Made by a program: the position numbers and the translations under genes
The notes under the pieces: model-generated
What the model was told of the DNA's origin: nothing
What the model saw: the letters and a program-made list of their open reading frames with translations, nothing else
Database searches by the model: none
DNA from: an uncultured Spirochaetales bacterium
GTDB lineage: Bacteria > Spirochaetota > Spirochaetia > Sphaerochaetales > Sphaerochaetaceae
Reading direction: 5' to 3'
DNA: 64,000 nucleotides
NCBI GenBank assembly: GCA_944388965.1
Contig: CALXKL010000003.1
Span: 1 to 64,000 of the forward strand
In this document: positions 15,037 through 23,113 of the stretch, piece after piece
Numbering within the stretch: position 1 is the stretch's first letter
How the letters are laid out: every line of letters starts with the position of its first letter

Positions 15037-15191
15037 TTCTCCTCCTTCGTGATGATGTGCTCGATCGTATCGTTCAGAGTCTCGACGCACTCCTCTATCC
15101 TTTTCCTGTCCTCACCAGCGAGATTCCCGCTCCTGAGCAGACTGTCGAGACGTCCGGTGATGAATCCGATCTGATAGGCTACATATTCCAT
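15033..15191 (-). CDS. Small helical phage protein
   Basis: 52 residues from MEYVAYQIG, preceded by AAAGGAGG. Overlaps the next gene by 4 bases. Function unknown. Confidence 0.45.
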   Translation of the reverse strand: MEYVAYQIGFITGRLDSLLRSGNLAGEDRKRIEECVETLNDTIEHIITKEEK

Positions 15192-15205
15192 CGGCAAAAC
15201 CTCCT

Positions 15206-15292
15206 TTAAACTGCAAGAATCTGCACCATAATCCAGTGTTTTGTCATCTTTGCGACGGATTTCCCGTTTAAAACTGCAAAAACCTGCATCAT
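15206..15292 (-). CDS. Micro-ORF (28 aa) with internal repeat
   Basis: MMQVFAVLNG starts a 28-residue frame preceded by GAGGAG. Its ends are coded by a degenerate direct repeat (TTTAAACTGCA around 15206-15226 and TTTAAAACTGCA around 15268-15290), which may instead be a binding site. Weak. Confidence 0.3.
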   Translation of the reverse strand: MMQVFAVLNGKSVAKMTKHWIMVQILAV

Positions 15293-15417
15293 GCCTTCTC
15301 CTCCTCGAACAACGAACACGCCTCCTGTTCCTGTACATTCAGCCATGTACGTTCCCCTACCGGATTCATGCAGCATCCATCCCACATGCTGTAGAACCGG
15401 CAGTCCTCGCATTTCAT
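15289..15417 (-). CDS. Small Cys-rich phage protein
   Basis: 42 residues from MKCEDCRFYS, with CEDCRFYSMWDGCC and a later Cys; the pattern matches small phage metal-binding proteins of unknown role. Confidence 0.5.
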   Translation of the reverse strand: MKCEDCRFYSMWDGCCMNPVGERTWLNVQEQEACSLFEEEKA

Positions 15418-15439
15418 GCCTTCTCCTCCTCCGGATGCC

Positions 15440-15577
15440 TCATGACAGGTCTCCATAGTCGTGCTCAAGGCATTCATATGCGTCATAGAGGCCCTTGCAT
15501 TCACCATTCCTGTACAGCGGGCACTCGTTCCTGCATACCTCGTCCGTGAACTCGTCGATCTCATGCTCCATGTCCAT
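15440..15577 (-). CDS. Small Cys-rich phage protein
   Basis: 45 residues from MDMEHEIDEF; CRNECPLYRNGECKG is the likely metal site. Overlaps the radical SAM gene end. Confidence 0.5.
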   Translation of the reverse strand: MDMEHEIDEFTDEVCRNECPLYRNGECKGLYDAYECLEHDYGDLS

Positions 15578-16346
15578 CGGCCGACCTCCTCTCCACCACA
15601 TCCATGATCGAATCCTTGAATGCGACCATCTCGTCATTCCTGTATTTCAGCCACAACCTGTACATCTCCTCATCCCCTTGTCTCTCGACGATCCAGTCGA
15701 TCAGCGGCTCGGCGAACGAATGTGAGGTGTTCATCCTTATCCTGGAGCGCGGCATGTTCATCTTTCCGACCCAGATCCGGCCGTTCACATAGCGCCTCAC
15801 ACGCAGGTACAGGTCGTCGAAGACGTCCTTGCCTCCCAGAAGAGGTTCGGCCGACACGCTTGTCCGCAGACCCGACATCCGGAACGCCCGCAACGCCATG
15901 AGTCTTTCATGGTAGTCAGGGGCTCCGGGTTCGAAACGCCGGATCATGGACTCGTCGGCGGTCCCGATGGTCACCCGGAACTCCACATTGTCACGCAGTG
16001 CCGCCAGGGACCTGTCACCCATGAGCCTCACAAGATCGTTCGCGACGGAGAGCCTCGCCTTCGTCACGACAAGCACATGATTGCCATCCAGAAGGAGACG
16101 GCGGAGACAGTCCTTCGCCATCTCCACGTTCCAGCGGTCGATGTCATGCGTGGTCGGCATCATGACAAGCCTGCCATGCGGCCATCGCTTCGGCATCTTC
16201 AGCCGTGGCTCATTCCAGTCATCAGGCGACGAGCTGCCGAACCTTATCGCCTGTGCCTTCGCATAGCAGTAGACGCAGTCGTTCCGACAGCCCGACTGGA
16301 AGTTGAACGACATGTCGGACCACTCCCTTGCACCTGCAGTGCTCAT
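15561..16346 (-). CDS. Phage-encoded radical SAM protein
   Basis: 261 residues. CRNDCVYCYAKA (about 20-31) is the C-x3-C-x2-C iron-sulfur motif of radical SAM enzymes with the CYA ending typical of the spore-photoproduct-lyase-like group. TKARLSVANDLVRL and TIGTADESMIRRFEPGAP fit the same fold, as does SAEPLLGG. Substrate unknown; DNA repair or a modified base is possible. A related chromosomal protein is at 41576. Overlaps the upstream gene by 4 bases. Confidence 0.7.
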   Translation of the reverse strand: MSTAGAREWSDMSFNFQSGCRNDCVYCYAKAQAIRFGSSSPDDWNEPRLKMPKRWPHGRLVMMPTTHDIDRWNVEMAKDCLRRLLLDGNHVLVVTKARLSVANDLVRLMGDRSLAALRDNVEFRVTIGTADESMIRRFEPGAPDYHERLMALRAFRMSGLRTSVSAEPLLGGKDVFDDLYLRVRRYVNGRIWVGKMNMPRSRIRMNTSHSFAEPLIDWIVERQGDEEMYRLWLKYRNDEMVAFKDSIMDVVERRSADGHGA

Positions 16347-16906
16347 ACGTCACCTTCCGATGACGAGGCATTGAGCTTTGGAACGTTGACGGGAAGAGGT
16401 GCATCGGAATAGAGGTACGTCGCTCCCATGCCACCCCACTCGACTGCAGTGCCCTCCGCGGTGAAGAACCTGATGCCGTAGTTCAGAGTGCCGTAGGTGC
16501 CATCGATGTCAGGAGTCTCCACCTGCACCTCTCCATGTGAATCTCCGAGATCATGGCCGCCTTCATAATGTGTTTCCGGTATCAGGTAGCTCTGGATCGA
16601 GGCCGGCTTCCCATTGCATACGTAATATCCCAGGATATTGCCGTAGCTTATGAGATAGACATACGTCACGACCGACGGTCTGTCCCATCGCTCATACCAC
16701 CGGGCTATGGTCTGCCGTTCCGTGAAATAGCTGATCTCTGGAATCGGTACGGCCATCAGTGCCTGCGCATTCGATTCGGCAAGCGCTCTTGTCGTCTCAT
16801 AGGCGTTCTCCCTCTGCACACTGCTGGTGCTCGGTTCGCTCGTCCCGCCGGCACACAGCATGGCCGCCACCGAGACGATCACCATGATCGTTGCGATCCT
16901 CTTCAT
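16343..16906 (-). CDS. Phage lipoprotein of unknown function
   Basis: 187-residue precursor from MKRIATIMV. Signal peptide with a lipobox at VAAMLCAGG (Cys about 18). The mature part has a conserved-looking block ISYFTERQTIARWYERWD and GNILGYYVCNGKPASIQSYL, which I recognise as a lipoprotein family in phages and plasmids but cannot name. Being in the early operon, it might act in superinfection exclusion. Overlaps the next gene by 4 bases. Confidence 0.6.
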   Translation of the reverse strand: MKRIATIMVIVSVAAMLCAGGTSEPSTSSVQRENAYETTRALAESNAQALMAVPIPEISYFTERQTIARWYERWDRPSVVTYVYLISYGNILGYYVCNGKPASIQSYLIPETHYEGGHDLGDSHGEVQVETPDIDGTYGTLNYGIRFFTAEGTAVEWGGMGATYLYSDAPLPVNVPKLNASSSEGDV

Positions 16907-17313
16907 ATCTCCACCTCCATCTCTATCTGGTAAGGAAGGTCTGTCGGCATCCACTGCGCCCTCGTATGCTCCTTCCTCGCCATTGCGTTGTATTCCGCTA
17001 TCATCGATGCGAGCACCATCCTGATGCCCGATTCCTCTTCCGCTCCCTTGGCAATCCGGACCTTCAACTCCGTTGCCTGGATCTCCTCATACTGGTCATA
17101 GAACCATTCATAGGTGCCCACCCTTGTCCGGGCATCCTGGATGATGTACTCCTGGCCGATATCGCCTCTCACCCTTGCGTCGAGCTTCGCTACCGACGGG
17201 CCTGCAAACCAGTAGACAAGCAGCCCTCCGACCACGACCAGGACAATCACCACGATGACCGCCAGCATCCTCAGCAGCTCTCCTCTTCCATCCATATGCT
17301 CTTCATCCTCCAT
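16903..17313 (-). CDS. Single-pass membrane protein paired with the lipoprotein
   Basis: 136 residues. Membrane segment about 16-40 (LAVIVVIVLVVVGGLLVYWF), then an extracytoplasmic domain with DARVRGDIGQEY and a long helix. Overlap with the lipoprotein gene suggests a functional pair. Function unknown. Confidence 0.55.
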   Translation of the reverse strand: MEDEEHMDGRGELLRMLAVIVVIVLVVVGGLLVYWFAGPSVAKLDARVRGDIGQEYIIQDARTRVGTYEWFYDQYEEIQATELKVRIAKGAEEESGIRMVLASMIAEYNAMARKEHTRAQWMPTDLPYQIEMEVEI

Positions 17314-17326
17314 GTCATCTTCTCAA

Positions 17327-17398
17327 TCAGCCTTTCCAGATCATCACGGCCAGAAAGACCTCGACGACCGCCATCGTGACGAACCATGCAAGCGTCAT
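17327..17398 (-). CDS. 23-residue membrane peptide
   Basis: MTLAWFVTMA begins a 23-residue hydrophobic peptide whose ATG overlaps the stop of the gene upstream (ATGA). The overlap argues for translation. Confidence 0.4.
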   Translation of the reverse strand: MTLAWFVTMAVVEVFLAVMIWKG

Positions 17399-17640
17399 TC
17401 CCCGCCCTCCTCCAGACGTTCGAGCAGGGTCCATCCGTCATCGCCGGCAATCGCGATGGCCGCGATGTCATCCGCCTCGAACGTGATGATCATCGAATCG
17501 ATCATCAGCGAGACGTAGTCGTCCGCAAAGCTGTCAAGATAGCCGGTCACATGGCATCCGTCCTCGCCTGTCCAGATGGTCACCATGTCTCCTCGCAAGA
17601 CACATCCGTTCGCAAACACCAGACCGCTCCTCAACTCCAT
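17395..17640 (-). CDS. Small phage protein, possible SH3-like fold
   Basis: 81 residues, beta-rich (GYLDSFADDYVSLMIDSM), similar in style to the small proteins at 22470 and 22736. Function unknown. Confidence 0.5.
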   Translation of the reverse strand: MELRSGLVFANGCVLRGDMVTIWTGEDGCHVTGYLDSFADDYVSLMIDSMIITFEADDIAAIAIAGDDGWTLLERLEEGGE

Positions 17641-17837
17641 GTCCCAACCTCCTTGTCCACGACCGTCTCATGATGCGGACACATCATCCCGTGTCCACAG
17701 CCGAGCATCCTCGTATCGTGCCTGACGCAGAACAGCTCCAGCATCTTCCACCAGATTCCATCTGCGGCCCTGATCATCGAGTGGCGACATGTCGTACACC
17801 CGATGGCAGTGGCCTCCCTCATGTTGACCCGTCTCAT
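17631..17837 (-). CDS. Small Cys/His-rich phage protein
   Basis: 68 residues with CTTCRHS and CGHGMMCPHHE, likely zinc binding. Confidence 0.5.
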   Translation of the reverse strand: MRRVNMREATAIGCTTCRHSMIRAADGIWWKMLELFCVRHDTRMLGCGHGMMCPHHETVVDKEVGTWS

Positions 17838-18061
17838 CCCTTCACCTTCCTTCCATCGACGATCTTCAACTGGTTGCCAGTCTTCAGCATCCTGTTAACC
17901 GCAGCGACGATGGTCTTCAGATCTCCCGAGCTCTCCGCCAATTTGAATATCAGCGCGCCACTTGTATAGATGTTCTCAAGAGGAATGCCGCACCGGCACA
18001 TCTCCACTCCAAGGAACATGGACAGCGTGGCTGCCGACTTCCTGTATCCGCTTCGACCCAT
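17834..18061 (-). CDS. Small phage protein of unknown function
   Basis: 75 residues from MGRSGYRKSA. Contains CRCG and a helical C-terminal half (AAVNRMLKTGNQLKIVDG). Confidence 0.5.
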   Translation of the reverse strand: MGRSGYRKSAATLSMFLGVEMCRCGIPLENIYTSGALIFKLAESSGDLKTIVAAVNRMLKTGNQLKIVDGRKVKG

Positions 18062-18065
18062 CCTC

Positions 18066-18475
18066 TCACTCCTCCTTCCTGAAGAATCCATTCAACAGAT
18101 CAAGAACCTCCTGCGTACGCCACTGCGGCCTCAGCTGGCATATGGCGTTCGTCATCTGAGCCATGTTCCGCATGCTTGGAACCGCCCCCCCAACCAACGG
18201 GACAAGGCGGCAGGGCTCAGCCCCAGGAGGGAGGCGAAATCGGACTGGCTCATGTTCTCCTCCTTCAGGAACGTCCTGAGGAATCCGGAGAACGACGGGA
18301 AGCGGTCCCTCAGAGGCTTTGCCTGCTCCTCCCTTTCGCTTTTCGAGGCGATCGAACGTGCTGCAAGCAGGGAATCGAGTCCTGATCTGGCCAACTCGAG
18401 CTCCTTCTCCAGCTCGGCGATCCTCCGTCTCTGTCTATCGACAAGAGCATTCATGTATTCGATTCCATCCGTCAT
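18066..18475 (-). pseudogene. Helix-turn-helix regulator interrupted at a poly-C tract
   Basis: An N-terminal coiled coil (about 8-45) precedes a Cro/CI-type helix-turn-helix (MSQSDFASLLGLSPAALSRW). The frame then hits seven C on the + strand (18185-18191) and ends early at 18152. Adding one C restores a natural end with GGAVPSMRNMAQMTNAI and FFRKEE, stopping at 18066. The extended part overlaps the next gene normally. Second of three poly-C frame breaks in this operon. Confidence 0.6.
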
Positions 18476-18897
18476 CCCATCCTCTCCTTCATCCTCCTGA
18501 AGATGTCCGGATATAAGATCCGGATCACCTCCAGCGCCTTCATCGCTCCGACCTGCCGTTTCCCGTCTTCAGGACCCTGTACTTCGCCTTGCGCTTTCCA
18601 TGCAGTCCAAGCCTGCGTTTGGCAAGCCTTCTCAGGTTCTCCATCCTGTCTGCCTGTGGAAGGTTCAACCTGTCCTTCCTCTTCTCCTTGCTTCTCTTCA
18701 TATCCTTCCTCCTCGATATCGACCCGCTCGCACATGAGCCGTCTTCCGAATGGTGTTCTTCTCGTCATTCCGCTGTAGAACGACCCTCTGGTCACACCCG
18801 CATAGGCGGCGGCCTCCCTTCCGCCCAGTGCCAGATAGACCGGGAGCTGACAGGGGTCGTCCACGTCATAGAAGATGTAGGTGCATACCGTCTTCAT
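18472..18897 (-). CDS. Phage protein with probable HTH, uncertain 3' half
   Basis: 141 residues from MKTVCTYIFYD. The first 60 residues (ALGGREAAAYAGVTRGSFYSGM) look like a helix-turn-helix. The second half is Glu/Gln/Gly-rich in a way typical of an off-frame reading, and the other frame carries a basic ORF at 18540-18701, so the true product may end earlier. Confidence 0.45.
   Translation of the reverse strand: MKTVCTYIFYDVDDPCQLPVYLALGGREAAAYAGVTRGSFYSGMTRRTPFGRRLMCERVDIEEEGYEEKQGEEEGQVEPSTGRQDGEPEKACQTQAWTAWKAQGEVQGPEDGKRQVGAMKALEVIRILYPDIFRRMKERMG
18540..18701 (-). CDS. Alternative basic micro-ORF (53 aa)
   Basis: MKRSKEKRKDRLNLP begins a very basic 53-residue frame nested in the gene above. 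Its composition is more protein-like than the overlapping frame. AGGAAGGAT lies upstream. Confidence 0.4.
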   Translation of the reverse strand: MKRSKEKRKDRLNLPQADRMENLRRLAKRRLGLHGKRKAKYRVLKTGNGRSER

Positions 18898-19622
18898 CCT
18901 GCCCCTCCAATCCAATCTGGACACCGATCAGCTCATCCGGGGTGAAGAGCACTTCCTGTGCCTTGTATTCCTTGAATCGCCGCTCCTCGTCCTCGAAATA
19001 CTGGGAATCCATCTCCGTACCGACGAAGTCGAAGCCGAGTTCGTCCGCCGCGATCCTCGAGCTTCCCGAGCCGAGATGCGTGTCGAGGATGCGCCCCCCC
19101 CCGCGGTGCGAACCTGGTGAAGAGCCATTTGTAGAGATCAACCGGCTTCTGGGTCGGGTGGATCCGCTTCTCGTTCGTCCTCTTGTCGGCCCTCTGGATC
19201 TCGCCTTCCGTGATCGATCTGCCCTGCATCATGCCGTTCCACATGTAGCGGAAGATCCTGGTGCTTTTGATCATCGAGGCGCTGGCGATCTCGCAATCGC
19301 TGAATGTCGAGCTGCCGTTGCACTTGTCCCAGATGATCCTTCCAGGCGGAACGCCTGTGAAGTGGAAGTAGTTGATCCCCCAGATGATCTGCTCCTTCGA
19401 CACCCGGCAGACCTCCTGGTACCACTTGTCATCCGGTATGTGCCACTCGGTGCCGATCGGATACTCCGGCCTCCGGATCCTCGTGGTGGAGATGGAACGG
19501 CCATAATGCCGGCGTTTCTCCGGGCCCGAGAAGTATGGAGGATCGCATACCGCCAGGTCGAACGCCTTGTCAGGAAGGGTGTGCATATAGTCCATGCAGT
19601 CCATGTTGTATGCCTCCGTCAT
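18866..19622 (-). pseudogene. DNA N6-adenine/N4-cytosine methyltransferase interrupted at a poly-C tract
   Basis: Two frames join into a beta-class amino-methyltransferase. CDPPYFSG (about 25-32) is motif IV; HPTQKPVDLYKWL and then DTHLGSGSSRIAADELG are motifs X and I, the latter in the other frame. The break is at nine C (19094-19102); eight would restore a 251-residue enzyme ending at 18866. Targets unknown. It sits beside a cytosine-5 methyltransferase gene. A switchable methylase would be a phase-variable modification gene, but an assembly error gives the same picture. Confidence 0.72.
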
Positions 19623-19662
19623 AACGCCTTCATCTCCTCAAGATTTCCTTCAAACCGATACA

Positions 19663-21003
19663 TCAGCACCTGCCTCCGACCAGCGCCTCCGCCATCTTCG
19701 GACAGACGGCGTTGCCTATCTGCTTCACCACGTCCTTCTTGCTCCCCTTGAACCTGTACCAGTCGGGGAAGCTCTGTGCCGCCGCCAGCTCATGTGGCTG
19801 GAGCATGCGGAATCCGATGCGGCAGTCCTCCGGCCTGAGCAGTGCGAAGCGCTCCTTGCACGTGACCGTCCCCAGCGGCTCCGAGACCGGGCGGCAATGG
19901 CCGTTGCCGTAGTACTCCATCACCAGTGGCTGCACGAGTCCATGGTGGGCACCGGAACACGAGATGGTGCTCAGAGGCCTGTCCACGCCTCTGCATCCGC
20001 CTGTGCCATACATCTCGGCGATCAGCGGCTGTACGAGTCCGATCGCTCCAGCCGTGGCGATCGTCGGGCATGGCCTGTCCGCCGGTCGTGCATCGGCTCC
20101 CGACTGCTGGGGCAGGATCATCGGCGACACCAGTCCGTAGCGGTTGCTCGTGTCCAGCGTCGGCACCGGCTCGTGGATGCTGTGGTGCCGGTTGTCGCCG
20201 CCGTTGTAGCGCACGAGGAACGGCTCGGCATATTCGCCCCAGTACCTCCTGATGCCCGACATGATCCGCAACATCGTGGCCGGTGCCAGCGGACGCTTCC
20301 TGCCGTCGATGGGCTGGCATGGTATCGACCAGTCGATGATCTCGCTTGCAGGCACCCATGGTCTGCATTCGTCTGCAAAGAGTCCTCCGGCCTCCACCTT
20401 CTCGGCATTGGTCTGCCGAGGCCACACGAGGCTCTTTCCGCTCCCGCGCTTCACCGCCTGGATGAAGAGCCTTCTGCGCGTGGTCGGTGCTCCGTAGTCG
20501 GCGGCGTTGCACACCCTCCAGTCCACGTCGTATCCGCATCCCCGCAGGGAGTTGATGAACATGGCGAAGAACGAGCCGCGCTGCTCCGGTATCGGGCGGT
20601 TGTCCGCCCCCAAGGGTCCCCATGTCTCGAACTCCGGCACGTTCTCGATGATGAGGCGCTTGATGTCGAGCATGGTCACCCAGCGGATGATGTCGAACGG
20701 CGTGCAACGGCTCTGGTCATCCATGGGCTTGCCGCCACGGGCCGTGCTGAAATGCGTGCACTCCGGGCTTGCCCACATCAGCTCCACGCTCTCGCCCGGT
20801 TTCACGAGGGAAGTGGGTATGACAGTCTGGATGTCCTGGCAGATGCACTCGTCGTCGGGGTAGTTGGCGGCGTGCGTCTCACACGCCACCTGCCAGTGGT
20901 TGACGGCAAAGAGGCGGATGTCCTCCCCCTGCGCCTCGAACGCCCTGTGGATGCCGCAGGACTCGCCTCCGGCTCCGGCGAAGAGGTCTATCACGGTCTT
21001 CAT
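19663..21003 (-). CDS. DNA (cytosine-5) methyltransferase
   Basis: 446 residues from MKTVIDLFAGAGGESCG, which is motif I. ENVPEFETWG is motif VI, RRRLFIQAVK is motif VIII and QIGNAVCPKMAEAL is motif X. The usual Pro-Cys of motif IV appears as SPECTHFS, with Cys three residues after Pro, a recognised variant in phage C5 methylases. The region between VIII and IX is long, with a repeated pattern (PLIAEMYGTGG, PLVMEYYGNGH) that probably forms the target-recognition domain. No cognate nuclease is nearby, so it is likely protective against host restriction. Confidence 0.8.
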   Translation of the reverse strand: MKTVIDLFAGAGGESCGIHRAFEAQGEDIRLFAVNHWQVACETHAANYPDDECICQDIQTVIPTSLVKPGESVELMWASPECTHFSTARGGKPMDDQSRCTPFDIIRWVTMLDIKRLIIENVPEFETWGPLGADNRPIPEQRGSFFAMFINSLRGCGYDVDWRVCNAADYGAPTTRRRLFIQAVKRGSGKSLVWPRQTNAEKVEAGGLFADECRPWVPASEIIDWSIPCQPIDGRKRPLAPATMLRIMSGIRRYWGEYAEPFLVRYNGGDNRHHSIHEPVPTLDTSNRYGLVSPMILPQQSGADARPADRPCPTIATAGAIGLVQPLIAEMYGTGGCRGVDRPLSTISCSGAHHGLVQPLVMEYYGNGHCRPVSEPLGTVTCKERFALLRPEDCRIGFRMLQPHELAAAQSFPDWYRFKGSKKDVVKQIGNAVCPKMAEALVGGRC

Positions 21004-21263
21004 CCCAGTACCTCCCCGAATGCCTTCGCCCATGCCTCGATCACCTTCTCGAGCTTGCGCTGTGCATCGCTTTCGCTATAGGCGTAGCAGGCGTATGCAG
21101 ACCCTTCGCATCCATTGCAGTGCACATAGCCCCTGACCATCTCGGAGACGCCATCACGGCTGCGGTCCCAGTAGACCTGGAGAACGAACGGGGTGCCTGG
21201 AATCTCGGCCACCCTCTTCCTCTTCTGCTCGGTCTTCATCACGAGGATCCATGTAAACCTCAT
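21000..21263 (-). CDS. Small phage protein of unknown function
   Basis: 87 residues. VHCNGCEGSAYACYAYSESDA is a distinctive Cys/aromatic block followed by a helix. Overlaps both neighbours by 4 bases. Confidence 0.5.
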   Translation of the reverse strand: MRFTWILVMKTEQKRKRVAEIPGTPFVLQVYWDRSRDGVSEMVRGYVHCNGCEGSAYACYAYSESDAQRKLEKVIEAWAKAFGEVLG

Positions 21264-21727
21264 ACGGGCACCGCCTCGCCGCAGGGCGTGTCATCCAGGA
21301 ATGTCCAGTCACGCAGGAGCTCGTCCTTCTCAAGGTTCCTAGTGCTCCAGATTCCGTTGACGCAGGTGAAATCCGTGATCATGCGCTCTTCGTAGACCCC
21401 ATCCTCAGCAAGAGCCTTTCGCCTGATCCACTTGCCACGGAGACTCTCCCTGACCTCCGGCTTGGAGAGGTCGAAGGGCACATACTTCTTCTCTGGTTCC
21501 TTCTTGCGGATGAGACAGGCCCAAGCCCAATCGTTGTATTCCAACATGAAGGGCAATGTGTTGCAGTTTTTTTTACTGATGTTAATGAGCTTTCGTGTAT
21601 AATCGTCTTTCAGGGCTTTTGATATAACCTCCCCGGGAACATCAGCAAAATAGTATTCCGCCCCGATCTCCAGCCTCGGATCATCCGGGTCGATTATCAC
21701 GTCCCTGTAATCGTATTTCTCAGCCAT
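21260..21727 (-). CDS. Phage protein of unknown function
   Basis: 155 residues, alpha/beta. The central SLRGKWIRRKALAEDGVYEERMITDF resembles small beta-barrel proteins of phage early regions. Not assigned. Confidence 0.5.
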   Translation of the reverse strand: MAEKYDYRDVIIDPDDPRLEIGAEYYFADVPGEVISKALKDDYTRKLINISKKNCNTLPFMLEYNDWAWACLIRKKEPEKKYVPFDLSKPEVRESLRGKWIRRKALAEDGVYEERMITDFTCVNGIWSTRNLEKDELLRDWTFLDDTPCGEAVPV

Positions 21728-22055
21728 CCTTCTTCTCCTTCCTGAGCCTGAGCGTCCTTCCGTTTATCCGACACCAGGCATCCTTGTATCTCATGGCCTC
21801 CGCATAGGAGATGCCGAACATCCTCATCACGGACCGGGGTCCCATGCCTTCGTCGTACTTCGCCAGGACCTTCACCATGACCGGCAGCCGGCCCCTGCCC
21901 TTCTCGAGCGACACATCCACGAAGTAGCCCCTTATGCTGTCGCCCAGCTCGATGGCCAGACGCACATCGGGTTCATGGACCTTCAGGGCCTTCGCGATGC
22001 TTGCAACCGATGGGAACGAGCATGTCCAGCCATCGCCTATGAGCAGATACGCCAT
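21720..22055 (-). CDS. Putative DNA-binding phage protein
   Basis: 111 residues from MAYLLIGDG. Two helix-turn-helix-like stretches (SVASIAKALKVHEPDVRLAI and SVMRMFGISYAEAMRYKDAW) and a basic tail suggest DNA binding. Confidence 0.5.
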   Translation of the reverse strand: MAYLLIGDGWTCSFPSVASIAKALKVHEPDVRLAIELGDSIRGYFVDVSLEKGRGRLPVMVKVLAKYDEGMGPRSVMRMFGISYAEAMRYKDAWCRINGRTLRLRKEKKDG

Positions 22056-22059
22056 CCTC

Positions 22060-22473
22060 CTACTCCCTCCTGGAGTTCCACTTCGCCACGACATCCTCCT
22101 TCGAGGATCCCCTTATGGTGACCAGCACGTCCCCGCCACTCGCCAGGAGGTGCCAGACGCCCGAGGCCTCGTCCCTGAACACATCGGGCGTTCCGGCGCA
22201 GGCGGAGAACGGAGAGGGCAGCAGATCGTCGGAACGGACCCCATGGGCATCATCCCCTCCGTTGATGCATCTGGTGAGTCCGCCTTCCGGTCCCTTCGGG
22301 CCGAGGAACAGAGGCTGCCCACAGTCAGGACACTTCACGAATCTGATCGAATCGTCTCCATCCATCCTGCTGGGCATGTTCACGTCCAGATCGCAGAACT
22401 CGAACGCGCATCCGCAGCTCCAGCAGATGGTCTGCTCCGGTGCGACCTCCCCATGGATGAGAACCCTTCTCAT
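22060..22473 (-). CDS. Zinc-finger phage protein
   Basis: 137 residues from MRRVLIHGE. CWSCGCAFEFC and CPDCGQPLFLG form a zinc site; the C-terminal part (SKEDVVAKWNSR) matches the ending of small phage proteins annotated as restriction-alleviation Lar-like, which suggests but does not prove that role. Confidence 0.55.
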   Translation of the reverse strand: MRRVLIHGEVAPEQTICWSCGCAFEFCDLDVNMPSRMDGDDSIRFVKCPDCGQPLFLGPKGPEGGLTRCINGGDDAHGVRSDDLLPSPFSACAGTPDVFRDEASGVWHLLASGGDVLVTIRGSSKEDVVAKWNSRRE

Positions 22474-22739
22474 GAGACCGCCTCCAGTCTGCACGGGACA
22501 TCCGTCGACACCACGGACACGATGTGCTCCATCTTCACGACAAGGCTCCGGAATCTTCTTCCGAGGAACATCGCCTTCCTCAGGTGTACGACGAGCACTC
22601 CGTCGACGTCCCTCTCCAGCGAGTGGAAAACGCCGCAGATCCAGTGGCCGCAGTCGGTCTTCACGTCGAGCTCCATCCCCCGGAATATCCTCAGGATCCT
22701 TCCGTCGCCCGCCTTCACATCCATCGCACCTGTCCTCAT
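22470..22739 (-). CDS. Small phage protein of unknown function
   Basis: 89 residues from MRTGAMDVKAG. Beta-rich, similar in pattern to 22736. Function unknown. Confidence 0.45.
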   Translation of the reverse strand: MRTGAMDVKAGDGRILRIFRGMELDVKTDCGHWICGVFHSLERDVDGVLVVHLRKAMFLGRRFRSLVVKMEHIVSVVSTDVPCRLEAVS

Positions 22740-23113
22740 AGCTCCTCCCAGTCGTCCACGACGTATTCCATGCAGGAAGAGACACGCTTCATGGCAGGCA
22801 TTGCGCCAACCCTCACGACCGCCATCGAGGAGGCGATGCATGCCACGTCGTCGAGCCTGACCTCGTGATGCCTGCCACCGACCTCGAGCATGAACCTGAA
22901 GTCCATGACATCCGTCGAGACCAGGTCTCCCACCCTTCCCTTCACCGAAGACCCATCATTGAACCAGATCTCGTACATCCATCCGCGCAGAATCTCCATG
23001 TGGCGCTGCGCACCATCGGAGAGCACGAATCCGCACAGATCCAGCCCCAGGCCATGTCCGTCCATGCTCGACAGCCCCGCGGCTATCACCTGGGCGACTC
23101 CAATCTCAGCCAT
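22736..23113 (-). CDS. Small phage protein of unknown function
   Basis: 125 residues from MAEIGVAQV. Central beta-rich part (WFNDGSSVKGRVGDLVSTDV) with VRLDDVACI may be an Sm-like or SH3-like barrel; compare 17395. Confidence 0.45.
   Translation of the reverse strand: MAEIGVAQVIAAGLSSMDGHGLGLDLCGFVLSDGAQRHMEILRGWMYEIWFNDGSSVKGRVGDLVSTDVMDFRFMLEVGGRHHEVRLDDVACIASSMAVVRVGAMPAMKRVSSCMEYVVDDWEEL

Noticed and set aside
18750-21136. Long plus-strand ORFs of 333 and 495 residues
   Set aside because: Shadows of the two methyltransferase genes on the minus strand; composition is Arg/Ser/His-rich with no domain.
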